Source: Ciborinia camelliae | Taxonomy: Eukaryota > Ascomycota > Leotiomycetes > Helotiales > Sclerotiniaceae | Direction of reading: 5' to 3' | DNA length: 64,000 bases | Assembly: GCA_025890175.1 (NCBI GenBank) | Contig: JANPYM010000014.1 | Coordinates: forward strand, 71,052-135,051 | Shown: positions 21,901 to 33,041 of the stretch, piece by piece | Layout of the letters: each line of letters begins with the position of its first letter | Numbering within the stretch: the first letter of the stretch is position 1 | Notes under the pieces: model-generated | The model's input: the letters and a program-made list of their open reading frames with translations, nothing else | What the model was told of the DNA's origin: nothing | The model's database searches: none | Made by a program: the position numbers and the translations under genes

Positions 21901-23458
21901 TGGTCACCCGCCATCGCCTGTTGGTCAGATTTTCTAATTAGCCGGCAAGTATGTTATATGTCGTGTCCACCGCCGATAATTAATAAGGGCCAACAAACAA
22001 AAACATTTCTGTAAATTTATACGTTTTTGGGGTCTCCAGACTCAAATATATGCTCAGGTGTAAAACCCACCAATAAATCAACTAAAATCAAAATATCCTA
22101 CAGCTGATTCATCTAGAATCCAAACCAACTTCAATTTTATCTCCACCCACACCGATAATCAGGCATAGTACGAAGGTAAATGATCTAATTTTTGTCTCGC
22201 CGCCCTCTCTCTCAATGATTGATTTGTATGGGCAGAATGATCTAGTTAGGGCAATACAAAGGCGGCGAGATCTAAGAAACCTCAAACAATTGTAGCTCTC
22301 TGCCGTGGAAGGGATACACAAAGTTTCCCAAACACGTAAAATTTTCCAACACACACAACACCCCCCAACTCTCACAAGACTTCTGTCTACTTGTTATGCT
22401 CGAGTTTTGATCGTGTACGTGATAACTTTGATGCCGTGGCATTCGATGAACTCCTCAACGGACGAACGAATGCCATCAAAACTCGACAAACTAACCCCTT
22501 TGCTTCAACTCCTTTATGGCCTAGTTTTCTCGCTAGATATAGATTAGAGTTCAATTCACTAATAAAACGAACTATACGGATTTCGCGTTGAGAATGGTCG
22601 ATATTCGACTCACTTATAGGCATTTACAGATTATATATTCTGTCCTATGCTCTATAAGGCCTATATCAGTAAATTGAGGCCCACTTTAGATTTGGCAAGC
22701 CTATAAGCGTACAGCATATACGAAGGTTACAAGCCTATATCGTTTGGGGGGGGGCGGACAGGGGGCGGTACTCTTCTTCATTTCCGATTCGCACGAGCTG
22801 CCTGCTGGTCTCTTTACAGGGAAGCCCACCAGTCAATATAATCTCCAGCCAGTGCGGATATTATTGTCCGTCAATATGTGCAATGTGTTTCTGGTTGTTT
22901 TACCAAACTACCTATAATTTTAGAGCAGCCAGTTTATTAGGGAAAAGCCGAGTTGCCTGATCTAGAAATTCATAGAAGATTTCTTAATGGTGTTTTAAGC
23001 CGTACAATTTTAAAGGCCTATAGGGTTAATGTTATATAAACTGCGATGCCGGCGTCATCCTCATGTAGTGATGCCGATGACAAAATTCTGGGGCTGCCAC
23101 AGTTCTGGCAGCCTCTCTGCTCGGTGATAGTACCCATGCCCATTTCGATATGAAGTTCACTGCTGCTTTCAATACCTTGAATTTAAGACCGGGTATATGC
23201 ATCCCAGGGCTCTATATCCATATCGCAGTGGTTCCTATATTCTTTTTGAGCCTGATTTTCACCGGATTATGGTTGAGATACAATATGGATGGGTGAAATA
23301 CAACGGAAGCTGGTTTTAAAATGCATGGGACTGAATACAGAAATCTGCCTTGCCTACAAATCTACGAAGTTTTTTTCTGAACAAAAAAAAGCATAAATAG
23401 CGGCAACATGTTGTCTTTCGAGGTTTTCACAGTCTGATTCTCAAGTTTTGATTTCATT
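18901..23458. other. Gene-poor region of 4.6 kb
   Basis: No gene model is supported. A few minus-strand segments have plausible protein composition (20662-20477, starting LTNSSTKEYFTFLQ; 19377-19240, containing FGTYCRQPVLFSLTT, faintly like an MFS loop) but no complete splice context. A G-rich patch lies at about 22745-22770. This may be decayed genes or regulatory/non-coding DNA; I cannot tell which. Confidence 0.5.
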
Positions 23459-24925
23459 ATGCCTCTATCCACACCAATATCGGAACGACGTACTTCGAGG
23501 TCACATTGCTTTACCGATAGTCAAGATGTTGCCGAGCAGGGTCTAAGTACCCAATTGAGCACATACCCAAGTGCAAGGCTATCGTCCGGTCAGGATCCGA
23601 TTAGCAGATCGAGTAACCGTTCAATAAATATAAACCTAGGATGCACCAGTTTCTCTTCTCAAGGTACTGATATTAACAGCCCCATACGAACCAGTACTTA
23701 TCATTTCAGAAACCTTACGTCAGTCTAATCAACCACTATGGTGGCAGAAATTCAGAAGACGTATGGACTCGATAAAAAAGTCCTTTCCGATCACAGCAGC
23801 TTCTTTATGGTGGCAGACATTCACAAGTCGACTCAATTCAATACAAACCCCCTCTCCAGCCACAGTAACCTCGCGATCCGATCTCTACAAACCTGGATAT
23901 AAGATGTTGCAATATCCATCCTGTGAGTGACTCCCACAATTTACTGAAATCCCAACCTAAATATACTTCATAGATGAAAATATGACATGCGGCTGGCCAC
24001 AAATCTCAGGCTTTCTCGAAAGCTGTGATAGTTTTGGTATCTATCGGCGGTTTGGGACTTGTCACTCAAGACTATTGGTATCCTACATGAATGAGATCAC
24101 AGCGCTGGAGAAAAGGCTTCGTGAATTGGATGACTGCGATTATCAAAATGAGGCTACACGGCACCGACTCAAGTGTAGCCCTCGAGCCGAAGACCTAGAA
24201 CCGGAGAAGCGGGATATACTTTTGAGGCTGGAACAAAAGTTGCTAGCTTACGGTAAATCATGAATCGCAGTTTCTTTCTATTTCCCTGAGCTAACACTGT
24301 AGAAGGTGCACTTTTAACACAACATCAAAAGCTAAAATCCTATTCGGAGACACCGGAGAAAGATCACTTGTCTGTTTATAGATGGTTTTGGCAAAAACAG
24401 CCAGTGCACTTGGATCAATATGAGTGGATGCTCCAGCCTGAGGATTTTGTCTCTATTGTTCCCCCACGAAACAATAAATTTGAAAGACTTATCCAAGATA
24501 ATCTTCAGTCCCGGCCAATATCGTGGTTTGAGGTTTGCTCTCAGTCTCTTTGCCCCTGCCAAGTTCTGAAATATGCATTGCAATCAACTAAACAAACTTC
24601 TCAGAATTACCTCCGCATCACATCCAAACGCGAAGGGCCCAAAGACAAGACCGTCAAACTCTTTTGCCCCTTCCGCATTTGCTTGCTTTCAAAACTTGTC
24701 ACTGTCTTTATGACAGTCTTGATACTCTTCATACCCGTCATGCTTTTCCTAATGACGTCGATGACGACAGCATGGATGGCAATCGTCGTTTTTGCATTCG
24801 TATTTGTTTTTAGTATCGTGATGAGCTTACTCACAGATGCAGGAACTCAGGATATTTTCGTGGGAACCAGTACTTATTGCGCGGTATTAGTTGTGTTTTT
24901 GGGGAATTTGATAGGGGCAGCCTAG
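23459..24925 (+). CDS. DUF6594 domain membrane protein
   Basis: Four exons: 23459-23663, 23710-23922, 23974-24252 and 24303-24925. All junctions are GT-AG, the introns are 46-51 nt and the frame is kept, giving about 439 residues. The N-terminus is Ser/Thr-rich, followed by a basic linker (WWQKFRRRMDSIKKS). The DUF6594 core starts in exon 3: GWPQISGFLESCDSFGIYRR, RLLVSYMNEITALEKRLREL, then in exon 4 SVYRWFWQKQPV and DFVSIVPPRNNKFERLIQD. It ends with two or three C-terminal membrane segments and the hallmark TSTYCAVLVVFLGN. This family is widespread in ascomycetes and of unknown function, probably in an internal or plasma membrane. A TATA-like gcataaatag lies about 70 bp upstream. Exons 1-2 would be missed by simple ORF calling. 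Confidence 0.85.
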
Positions 24926-25705
24926 TTTCTGTTCGAGATTTGATGGGCGTGAGAGGATGTAGTGAATATCTTATTCACTTGCTGGATGTATGTATGATGT
25001 CGGTCGATTTGAGAGTCTATTCACAAAGTTTTGCGTATAGATGCCCCTTTGAAGTATGAACCAAGGTCTTAGGGGCTAGTAAGCGGGATTGGGCGAAAAT
25101 GGACGGTCGTTCTGTCATGTACTTTTGTAAACCCCGCTGAGATATCAAGGGGACGACGAATATTGTTTCGGCTATTTGTTTTTGATGAAGGAACATGCAA
25201 AATCCAATTGTATTCGATGGCCCAGACTTGATGAGTGTAAAGACACTCACGATTACGGACTTGTGCCACCGAGAATGAGAAAAGTTCGACGAGATGTGCA
25301 AATACTACTTGGTGAACATTATGATTGGTTCTCACTCCTTATCCGCATGACGGAAATTGGAAATTCGATACTTCACCTACGCCGTCAGAATACATGATGA
25401 GCAGTGTTGGATCAACAAGGTTTCTTGATGTCTGCTCACGGATTTCCTCAATCTCGATGATGTGATACGCTACAATTGCCCCTGGATAAGCAAGCCGGAA
25501 TAATTTTAAGTGCTTATCGACACGTACCCACAATCCGGGATAAGAACCAGAATTTGTTGGTACTTTTCAGTATATTACCCCGAACTCCGTCACCATGTTT
25601 ACTTTTACGATACCTATATAACTAACTTACACACGCCCGTGTGCTCCCAAGACTTCGCCGCTTCAATTATTGGGGCTTTCACGTACCGCAACTTTTCCAA
25701 CCGAT
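24926..25705. other. Intergenic region
   Basis: Spacer between the DUF6594 gene and the MFS gene. No gene is supported; the overlapping small frames on both strands lack protein-like features. Confidence 0.6.
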
Positions 25706-27644
25706 ATGCCTCCCGAGCCGAATCCCGAAGAGTCAACCCCTTTACTGCGCACAACATCCACCCGATCCGTTCATTCCACTACCGATCATGATGCATTACT
25801 TACGCGCCAAAATATAGTTACACGCGTCACTATCATTTGTATTATTTCTGTATTATTGATTGAGATAGGCGATTGTCTGATGCAAGCACCGTTAGCTCGT
25901 ACTCTTGAAGATATAATATGTCGGGATTATTATTCATCTGCTCCTGCCTCTGAGTTTACTAAAGCACCTCCGCTTTCGATCCCAGAAAGTGATTGTAAGA
26001 ATGAGGTTATTCAGGGGAAGTTGGCGATGTTGAAGGGGTGGGATCAAACTCTTAGCTTTATACCAGGATTAATTATGTCGGTGCCGTGTGGGGTGTTGGC
26101 AGATAAGGTGGGTAGAAAAGCGGTGTTGTTTACGGCTGTGATCGGGCTTTTGCTGGGGTTGATTTGGATTCAGATTATCTGTGAGTATTTTGGTGTTTGA
26201 AGAGTTGTTTAAGTGTTTCAAATGTCTTCAATATTCAGCTAGATTCAATGTTCGTGGATTCAATGCTCTAAATGGAGAACAGGAGATGAAATAGATTGGG
26301 GCTGGCCGTCACGTTATTTCCTGCATACTAATCGCGGATTTCACTCATACAGCTTATTTCGACTCATTCTTCGATATAAGATGGATCTGGTCTGCGAATC
26401 TATTTCTGTTCGTTGGAGGCGGGGCTCCAGTCGCAAGAACTATGTTCTACACCATCATTGCGGATGTAGTAGCCGAAGACAAAAGGCACGATTAATTCCA
26501 TCTCACTTTCTTCTTTGGCAAATATCATACTAATGAAAGTTCCACAGAGCGACCGTTTTCTTTCAATTTCAAGCGGTTGGTTTGATAGGCCCTTTAGTCG
26601 GTGTACCATTGGCTTGGTGGCTGATAAAGGTTTCGAATCTACGGGTACCTATGATGGTAGCAGTTCTGTTCATATTCTTAGGAGCTTTACTCATTCTTGT
26701 ACTTCCGGAAACATTACATCTCAGAGAACATCAGGTTATTTTTTCGGCAAATATTGATCCGGCACGAGCAGAAGCAATGGAAGACGAGGAAAGCCCTTCT
26801 GACGATGAAGAAGTATTGTCGCTTTCGAAGGAGAATTGGAAAAAGCTTCTAGATAAGTTCGAGGAATCTCGTTTCGTTTTAACGGATCCAAAACTTCTCG
26901 CGCTCTCCGTTACTTTTTTGGTTCAATCTTTGCATGCAAATACAAACCAATTTCTTCTTCAACTTGCTTCAAAAAGACTTCATTGGTCACTTGCTGATGT
27001 ATGTGCTGTCTTTTCTTCAATTTTCTTATACTGACATGATTTTCTAGGCAAGCTTCCTCATTCCTCTCGCCTCAGTGACCAACTTCGTTCAATTGGTACT
27101 CCTTCTCCCTGTCATTTACGCTATCTTGTCGAGATTCCACCTGCAGGCCGCGGTTAAGGATCTGTTAGTTAGTCGAGGTTCTGCTCTCTTTATGGCCTTG
27201 GGATCATTCGGACTTGCAATATCTCCCGCTAGAGGCCTGTTTGTTATGTGTAAGTTGTCACTATTCTACTCCTTTCAGATTTTTCAATCTCAATGTTGTC
27301 GAATATAGTAATTAACAAAATTAGCAACGGTCCTATTTTCCCTTGGATTAGGGTTGTACCCCGCCATTCGATCTCTGCTCACCGACTTAGTGCACCCCAC
27401 ACAAGTCAGTCGGTTGTACGGTGTTCTTGCCGTCATCGATACGATTGGTGGAATGATTTCCAGTCCATTAGTAGCAGGAGCTTTTAGCTCGGGTTTGAAA
27501 AAAGGAGGTTTGTGGAGCGGAGCAGGATTTCTGGTCGTCGGAGTTGCATATGCTACTGCTGCACTTCTAACTTTGTCTGTTAGTGTAAAGAAGGATGATG
27601 ATATTAACGGCAATGTTCATGGGGTAGAAGATGAGGAAACTTGA
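25706..27644 (+). CDS. Major facilitator superfamily transporter
   Basis: Five exons: 25706-26180, 26353-26485, 26548-26998, 27048-27249 and 27325-27644, giving about 526 residues. The start is the first ATG (MPPEPNPEESTPLL), which is followed by an acidic dileucine-like tail. A first membrane segment lies at about residue 40, then a loop with CRDYYSSAP, then the MFS motif A GVLADKVGRKAVL at about residue 135. Further membrane segments include FVGGGAPVARTMFYTIIAD and LIGPLVGVPLAWWLI. An acidic central loop (EDEESPSDDEE) is followed by the C-terminal half with PAIRSLLTDLVHPTQVSRLY and IDTIGGMISSPLVAGAF. Substrate is unknown. Intron 2 appears to use a GC donor (aaaag|gcacg). The other introns are GT-AG. 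Confidence 0.87.
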
Positions 27645-28380
27645 TGCATGAATATTATTCAGCGGGGGAGTTGGGTGGTAGAAGTTGGATATCAAGAGCT
27701 AGATGGCGTTGGTGACTTTTAGAATCTGGGGTTGGATATTTTCTGTTATAATCTATATACACGAAGACTCGAAGACTCGAAGAGGCATATACACTGAGGT
27801 TTAGATTGATTAAATAGTACACATTATTGGTTTGTATGATAAATACTCCAATTGTTTCAGGATTTCAATTGATTTTAAATGGGGTGGAAAATCTGAGCAG
27901 ATACATCAATACCTACCTATTTTAATGCATACCCAGTGAACCTTTTCTTATTTTTACTCCCGGTGAGCTGGAACACTTTTCTACAAATGTACCCCTCGCC
28001 GGGTGCCATTTTCACTTTCCTTCGCAAGTACAAATTCCACCCAAAGCCTCTACCTAGTATTATTTGAATGTTTAATGCCACTCATACATAATCTGATCAG
28101 TCCAAAACTCGGAAATGAGAAGCAAAAAAGAAGATATATTTCGAGTCCTCGGGGGTCGTCTCGACGTCTTCATTGGGGTTTCAGGCTAGAGCGGGCCTGC
28201 TTGTAATTGGTCATCCCCCAATTCAAACATCCCGAGGTTCTTTCTTAAAACACACTTCGCACAGTCTCTCACCGAGCCACCAAGATCAAAGCACAACTTC
28301 AGAAAATACAAAATGTCGACCTCCGAGATGTTTTCCCTTCATTTTGTTACTCGAATATCGCTATACAATTGGCGAGAAAA
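27645..28380. other. Intergenic region and 5' leader of the next gene
   Basis: 3' flank of the MFS gene and promoter/leader of the glycosyltransferase-like gene. It includes an upstream reading frame, described separately. No other gene is seen. Confidence 0.6.
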
Positions 28381-28423
28381 ATGCCACTTCCAATTGGTGT
28401 CAATCACAAATATGCCGTCTTAG
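28313..28423 (+). promoter_or_regulatory. Upstream ORF overlapping the main start
   Basis: An ATG at 28313 in good context (acaaaATG) opens a 36-codon frame ending with TAG at 28421-28423. It overlaps the start of the main coding frame (28381) in a different frame. If present in the mRNA it would reduce initiation at the main ATG. Transcript structure is unknown. Confidence 0.4.
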
Positions 28424-29742
28424 CAGGCGTTGCTCTGGGACTGGCCTGGCTTTGGTTCGCTTTCGATCGCCCTCGTGGTATACCTAAATATATCATTTGG
28501 GATGCAAATTCAAATGGCCCGCAAACAAATATACCTGCCCCTACTTTAGACCAACACGATGTGTTCGATTTCCCGCACGTCAATTCCGAGGTTATGAGGG
28601 CAGTTTGTTCGACGCAAAAATGGAACTCGAGCGTCATATTCACATGCGATAGTAATCAGGGAGGAGTTGGACATGTGCGAAATTCGATACTGAATTGTGT
28701 ACGATATGCAATTGGTGCAGGTGGAAGCTTGGTTATGCCGAATATTAAGCTGAGGGAAGATATACATAAAATGCAGAGCGAGAATGGGGAAGAATCACAT
28801 ATGGAAAAACGACATGGGCTTGGCTGGAAGGGAATGGATTATATGTTTGATGCGGATCATTTTAAGAAATCTTTGAAGACGTCATGTCCTGAATTGAATG
28901 TTATCAACCATATGGAACAAACGGTGAATGGTAGAAGAAGAGGGCTTTTGCCTGAGAGCTTGTTTCACAATCGGCCAATAAGCGGATTAGAACATCCAGA
29001 GGAATGGAAGGAAAAGTTGCATGATTGGATCGAGAAATGGATGTCACCAACGCCACATTCGATACCAATTGTTGTTGATCTTGAACAATCGAACCTCAAT
29101 TACCCAACTCATGCTGATGGCCACGTCTTCGCCCATGAGTTCGGACAGATTATGAAATTCCGACCCGATGTTCGTCGACTCGCAACCTCGACCCTGCGCC
29201 AAATTTCAAACTGGTATGATGTACCGCTTAATGTCAGCTCAACAATTGTTACCCCTTCATTCTTGGGCATACATCTCAAAACCGAGCCGGAAGGAAGTGA
29301 AAAAAGACATGTCACTGCTGCGCCGTTCATGCACTACGATGGCCAAGCGGAAGCCTACATTGCATTGGCTAAGTCGATGAAAACTCCAATTATCTACACT
29401 GCCTCTGGTGATATCGCCTCGACTCATAAACTCGCAAGTGAAGCCAAGAGTCACGGTATTGATGTCACTCACAAAGAGGATCTTTTGAAAGGGCATGATA
29501 GAGATGAGCTCTCCCATCTAAGATGGGATCAGAGAGCTTTGATTGACTACCTTGTGGTTTTACGAGGAGAATACTTTGCGGGTGTAGGGCATTCAATGTT
29601 TTCATGGAATGTGATGTTGAAGAGACATGAGTCTGCATTGTTGAAGCAGAAATTGCACGATGAGATTTATGCAGATGATTTGAGTAGTCTTTATGGTGTC
29701 AGAGACAGTTATTTGGACTCGGCGAAATGTATGTGGCCTTAA
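28381..29742 (+). CDS. O-fucosyltransferase-like type II membrane glycosyltransferase
   Basis: A single exon of 453 residues from the first ATG (MPLPIGVNHKYAVLAG). One hydrophobic segment at about residues 10-28 acts as a signal anchor, predicting a Golgi or ER lumenal enzyme. A central region with CDSNQGGVGHVRNSILNCVR resembles the GG-rich nucleotide-sugar binding start of fucosyltransferase-like (GT-B) folds. Further along are FLGIHLKTE, IIYTASGDIAST, then DYLVVLRGEYFAGVGHSMFS near the C-terminus. Similar end motifs are seen in protein O-fucosyltransferase-like families. The exact acceptor and donor are not determinable by eye. The frame is also open four codons upstream but has no ATG there. 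An overlapping upstream ORF may repress translation. Confidence 0.68.
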   Translation: MPLPIGVNHKYAVLAGVALGLAWLWFAFDRPRGIPKYIIWDANSNGPQTNIPAPTLDQHDVFDFPHVNSEVMRAVCSTQKWNSSVIFTCDSNQGGVGHVRNSILNCVRYAIGAGGSLVMPNIKLREDIHKMQSENGEESHMEKRHGLGWKGMDYMFDADHFKKSLKTSCPELNVINHMEQTVNGRRRGLLPESLFHNRPISGLEHPEEWKEKLHDWIEKWMSPTPHSIPIVVDLEQSNLNYPTHADGHVFAHEFGQIMKFRPDVRRLATSTLRQISNWYDVPLNVSSTIVTPSFLGIHLKTEPEGSEKRHVTAAPFMHYDGQAEAYIALAKSMKTPIIYTASGDIASTHKLASEAKSHGIDVTHKEDLLKGHDRDELSHLRWDQRALIDYLVVLRGEYFAGVGHSMFSWNVMLKRHESALLKQKLHDEIYADDLSSLYGVRDSYLDSAKCMWP

Positions 29743-32700
29743 TCGGGTTGAAATCTTTTGGGTTGGAGTATAGAACGTTTGGAGTATACTGTAGGGCTAG
29801 TTATTGTTATGGGCTGAGGCAGAAATTAATATATTATCACAATTCCTCTATTCGCATTATACCCTTCCTACGTGTAACATATTCTCTCCTGTCAACGTCA
29901 TCGCAAATTATGAGCATAACATTCATATTGATTTTTCAAGCTAGCTTAGGTTCTATATCTCATTCATACTAGTCGCGCTTCAAGTGTGCCGAAAAGGAGG
30001 GACATTCCACACTAGCTGGCTAGTGCCTCTCTAGCTCCCGTCTCCGCACGTCATCATCCCGAGAGGTCTTTGAAACGATAGCTTGTTCTATCGATGGATC
30101 AACAGTGCAATCTACGAACAATTCAAACTGGTGTCACATGAACCAGTTGCTTGTCATCTTGATAAATCCCCCATGCTAATCCTGGATGAGAAGAGTTGTT
30201 GTTCCCTACAGGTGTATGAATACATGATTTTAGGTATGCTAGATCATTTCTCGCAAAATATATTTGCGAGAAAACGAGAGCTTCGTTCTCCATCTTTGGT
30301 ATTTCATGAGGCTGAGATAGGTGCGGGGTTTCAACGGGTGGAGTTGCGGATTATGAGGTGACGTGTCATATATGATGGTTATCTTTCAATAATGTTTCTT
30401 TAAATTTTCCTGGGTCTGAGAAATCACCTACGAGCCAAACAGATCCTCTGCTACTCCCCCTAAGCCCATTCCCCACCTCCTACTGCCTCACCAACCCGTC
30501 CAACTCCCTCCCAAGCTCGCATTGTACAACGGAAAAACCCTCGGCCAACGCGGCGCCAATGCTAATGGCTTCTTTTCCGATTCTCTTGGCAACGTAACAT
30601 CTTTATCTGGAACAGCACAATATCAGCAGTTCGTTTCTGAAGAGACCCAAGGATTATTTAGCCCAAAACTGCGAATGTCGGGTTTGATGGGTGGCTTTAT
30701 TGGAACGATAATCATTTGTCGTATCAGCCGGGTCGGAATGGTTTAGCCGAGTATTATGGTGAAAGTGTAGGTTGCCGGTGGGGGCGGGGAAGAATATAAA
30801 TTTGGGGTAGGAGGAGGGGTTGATTAGATTAGGGGGGGTGTATTTGCTTGGATTATTTTTTAGCATCCGTTTTTATTCGCAATAATGCATGAGCGGTTGG
30901 AAGGTCTAGAATGTACCATCAAATATTTTAACGGAGCTAATAAATAGATGGATGTGAATGCAAGCGCGAGAAAAACCAAGGGAGGTGTTCATTGGCTTAA
31001 GATCACACAAATAGGCATTAGACCTTCCTGCAGACGAGCAACTGACAAGCTCTGGTTAATAAGGTAGGTGGAGAAGAAAGTGAGAATAGGAACTGATTAG
31101 GTCTTTTGAGATAGGTCATACAGCAATAGGGGGATCGTTAACCAATCAGGAGAGTACATACGAATGGAGCGAGTAGTTGTTTTCAAAGCTGTATTATTTG
31201 CTAATACAGTCTAATAACTGCCCTTAACCTCCTCCCTAAGTCGATTTTATTGGTTTTTAAGACGAGCAACAAAATCCCTGATTGAATATAACCACTGCCG
31301 AGAATTTACCATGCCTGGATTAGCTGTTTTCGATAGTTTGAACTTGGCAATTGAAATGTTGTGTTGCATGTCTCAGTCATTGGATCTGACAATAGGGCAT
31401 CCATCATTGGGGAAAATCAATGACAAAGTATAGAAGAAGATATAGCTGATAGGTCAGAACTGATAGATTATGGAACCCTGAATCTTCGCTCTCTGCTCTG
31501 GGAGTTGTCATTGACGCCGTTGTATTGTTTTATGCCAAGGTATGCGAGCCACGTTGCAAAATAGTCTACTGTGGCCCATGGCATACATGTGAACCTAAAT
31601 GAAGATTCGGACTTCCCTAGGCGTGCCTGATTGATAAGATAAAAATGAGCCACTACCTCCAGGGCGTAGGTAGTCTTAGAACCGGTAAGGCTGGCCAAAG
31701 CTCAATTCTGGTATAGTCGCAAATCCAGCCTCAAACTTCTACCCCCTTTCTTGCTACCACTGACGAAACATGTATCATCTTAAACATGTATCATCTTCAA
31801 TGAAGCTCAAGAAATGCTCAGCTCATCAGCACGACGTTTTTTTCTCCTTCGATTGGGCGCAATGGATTCTCCTTGAAACTGCTCATATGAAGCCATATGT
31901 AGAAACAGATAAGGGAACTATTCATCGATGTATCTTAGTACCATTGTTCACTCGGATATGTCCGTGGTAGTACTTTCAATTGGAATCCCATTGATACAAT
32001 ATACGCGGGAGTCAATATCATATTTTCGAGTTCCTGGAAATTCTTTGGGGACTCCACATATTCAACCCTGCAGACAGGTGGCTGGCTGATGAGCCCTGGC
32101 TGATGGCTGATCACGGTAATTTGATAATTTATCCACTGTCTACCGCTACTACCTTGCGTTGCATATTTTCAATATTTGACGTTAGTACTTCATGATCATA
32201 CGATGGGTTGGATCCATTTCTCAGCCTTGTGCCTCTATTCCCAGTGGTGTTCATTTTAACCATCGTGCCGGATACTATCGTCGGAAAAATAGAAACAGGG
32301 TTTGTGAGCTGCTGTTTGTAAGGCATGGGCTCTTCCTTCTGTTCACCCCAGTTTATCGTCTCGGCGCGTGGGGGAGAGTCACATTTTCAACACAATTTTC
32401 GTGATCACTGAAACTCTTCATTGAAGCTGAAGTCTGTATTTAGCTATTGCTCGTAAGTTTATGGGTCCATCGATGGCATGAAGCTCTACAACCAGCAGTA
32501 CCTTGAGCAAGCCGATGAGGAAACCTGTCACATTTTCCTCTGGGGTCTTGGTCCTCTGCTTTAATTATATTTCACGTTCTCAAGAATGATTTGCTTTCTG
32601 AATTGCCGGGATAAGATAATGTTGTATCAGAGAAACTATCGAGATCGGCATTTCCGAATATCATAGGTGGCAGTGTAGTTTAGCACCGTGATGCCCTCAC

Positions 32701-33041
32701 CTACATATATTGCCTTTCCGTTCGTTAGTTAGTTCTAATCGCTCCAAATTCACTACTCCTCTTTGACAAATACTTGGACGTCATTGCTCTTCATTCATTA
32801 GTGGAATGCACACGCCATAATTCTTCACTCGTGTGAGACAGTTTCGATTAGGAGCGTTACCTTGCTTCGCATGAGAACATTGGAATGCGAGTACATTAGA
32901 ACTTCTATTGGTCTACAGATCTTAGTTTACGGGTTCTCAAGACTATCTTCAACCTCAGTTCATTAATATATTTCTTAAACCAAACCCAACGAGAAACTTC
33001 TTTCAAGTCTATCCGCTTTCTAGCTACTTGAACCATCAAAT
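29743..33041. other. 3.3-kb intergenic region
   Basis: No complete gene is found. One plus-strand frame around 30450-30746 reads NGKTLGQRGANANGFFSDS and looks somewhat protein-like, but it has no ATG-led model or splice context. A frame at 31468-31698 (minus) lacks an ATG. The last 300 bp are the promoter of the STAND gene. Confidence 0.55.
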
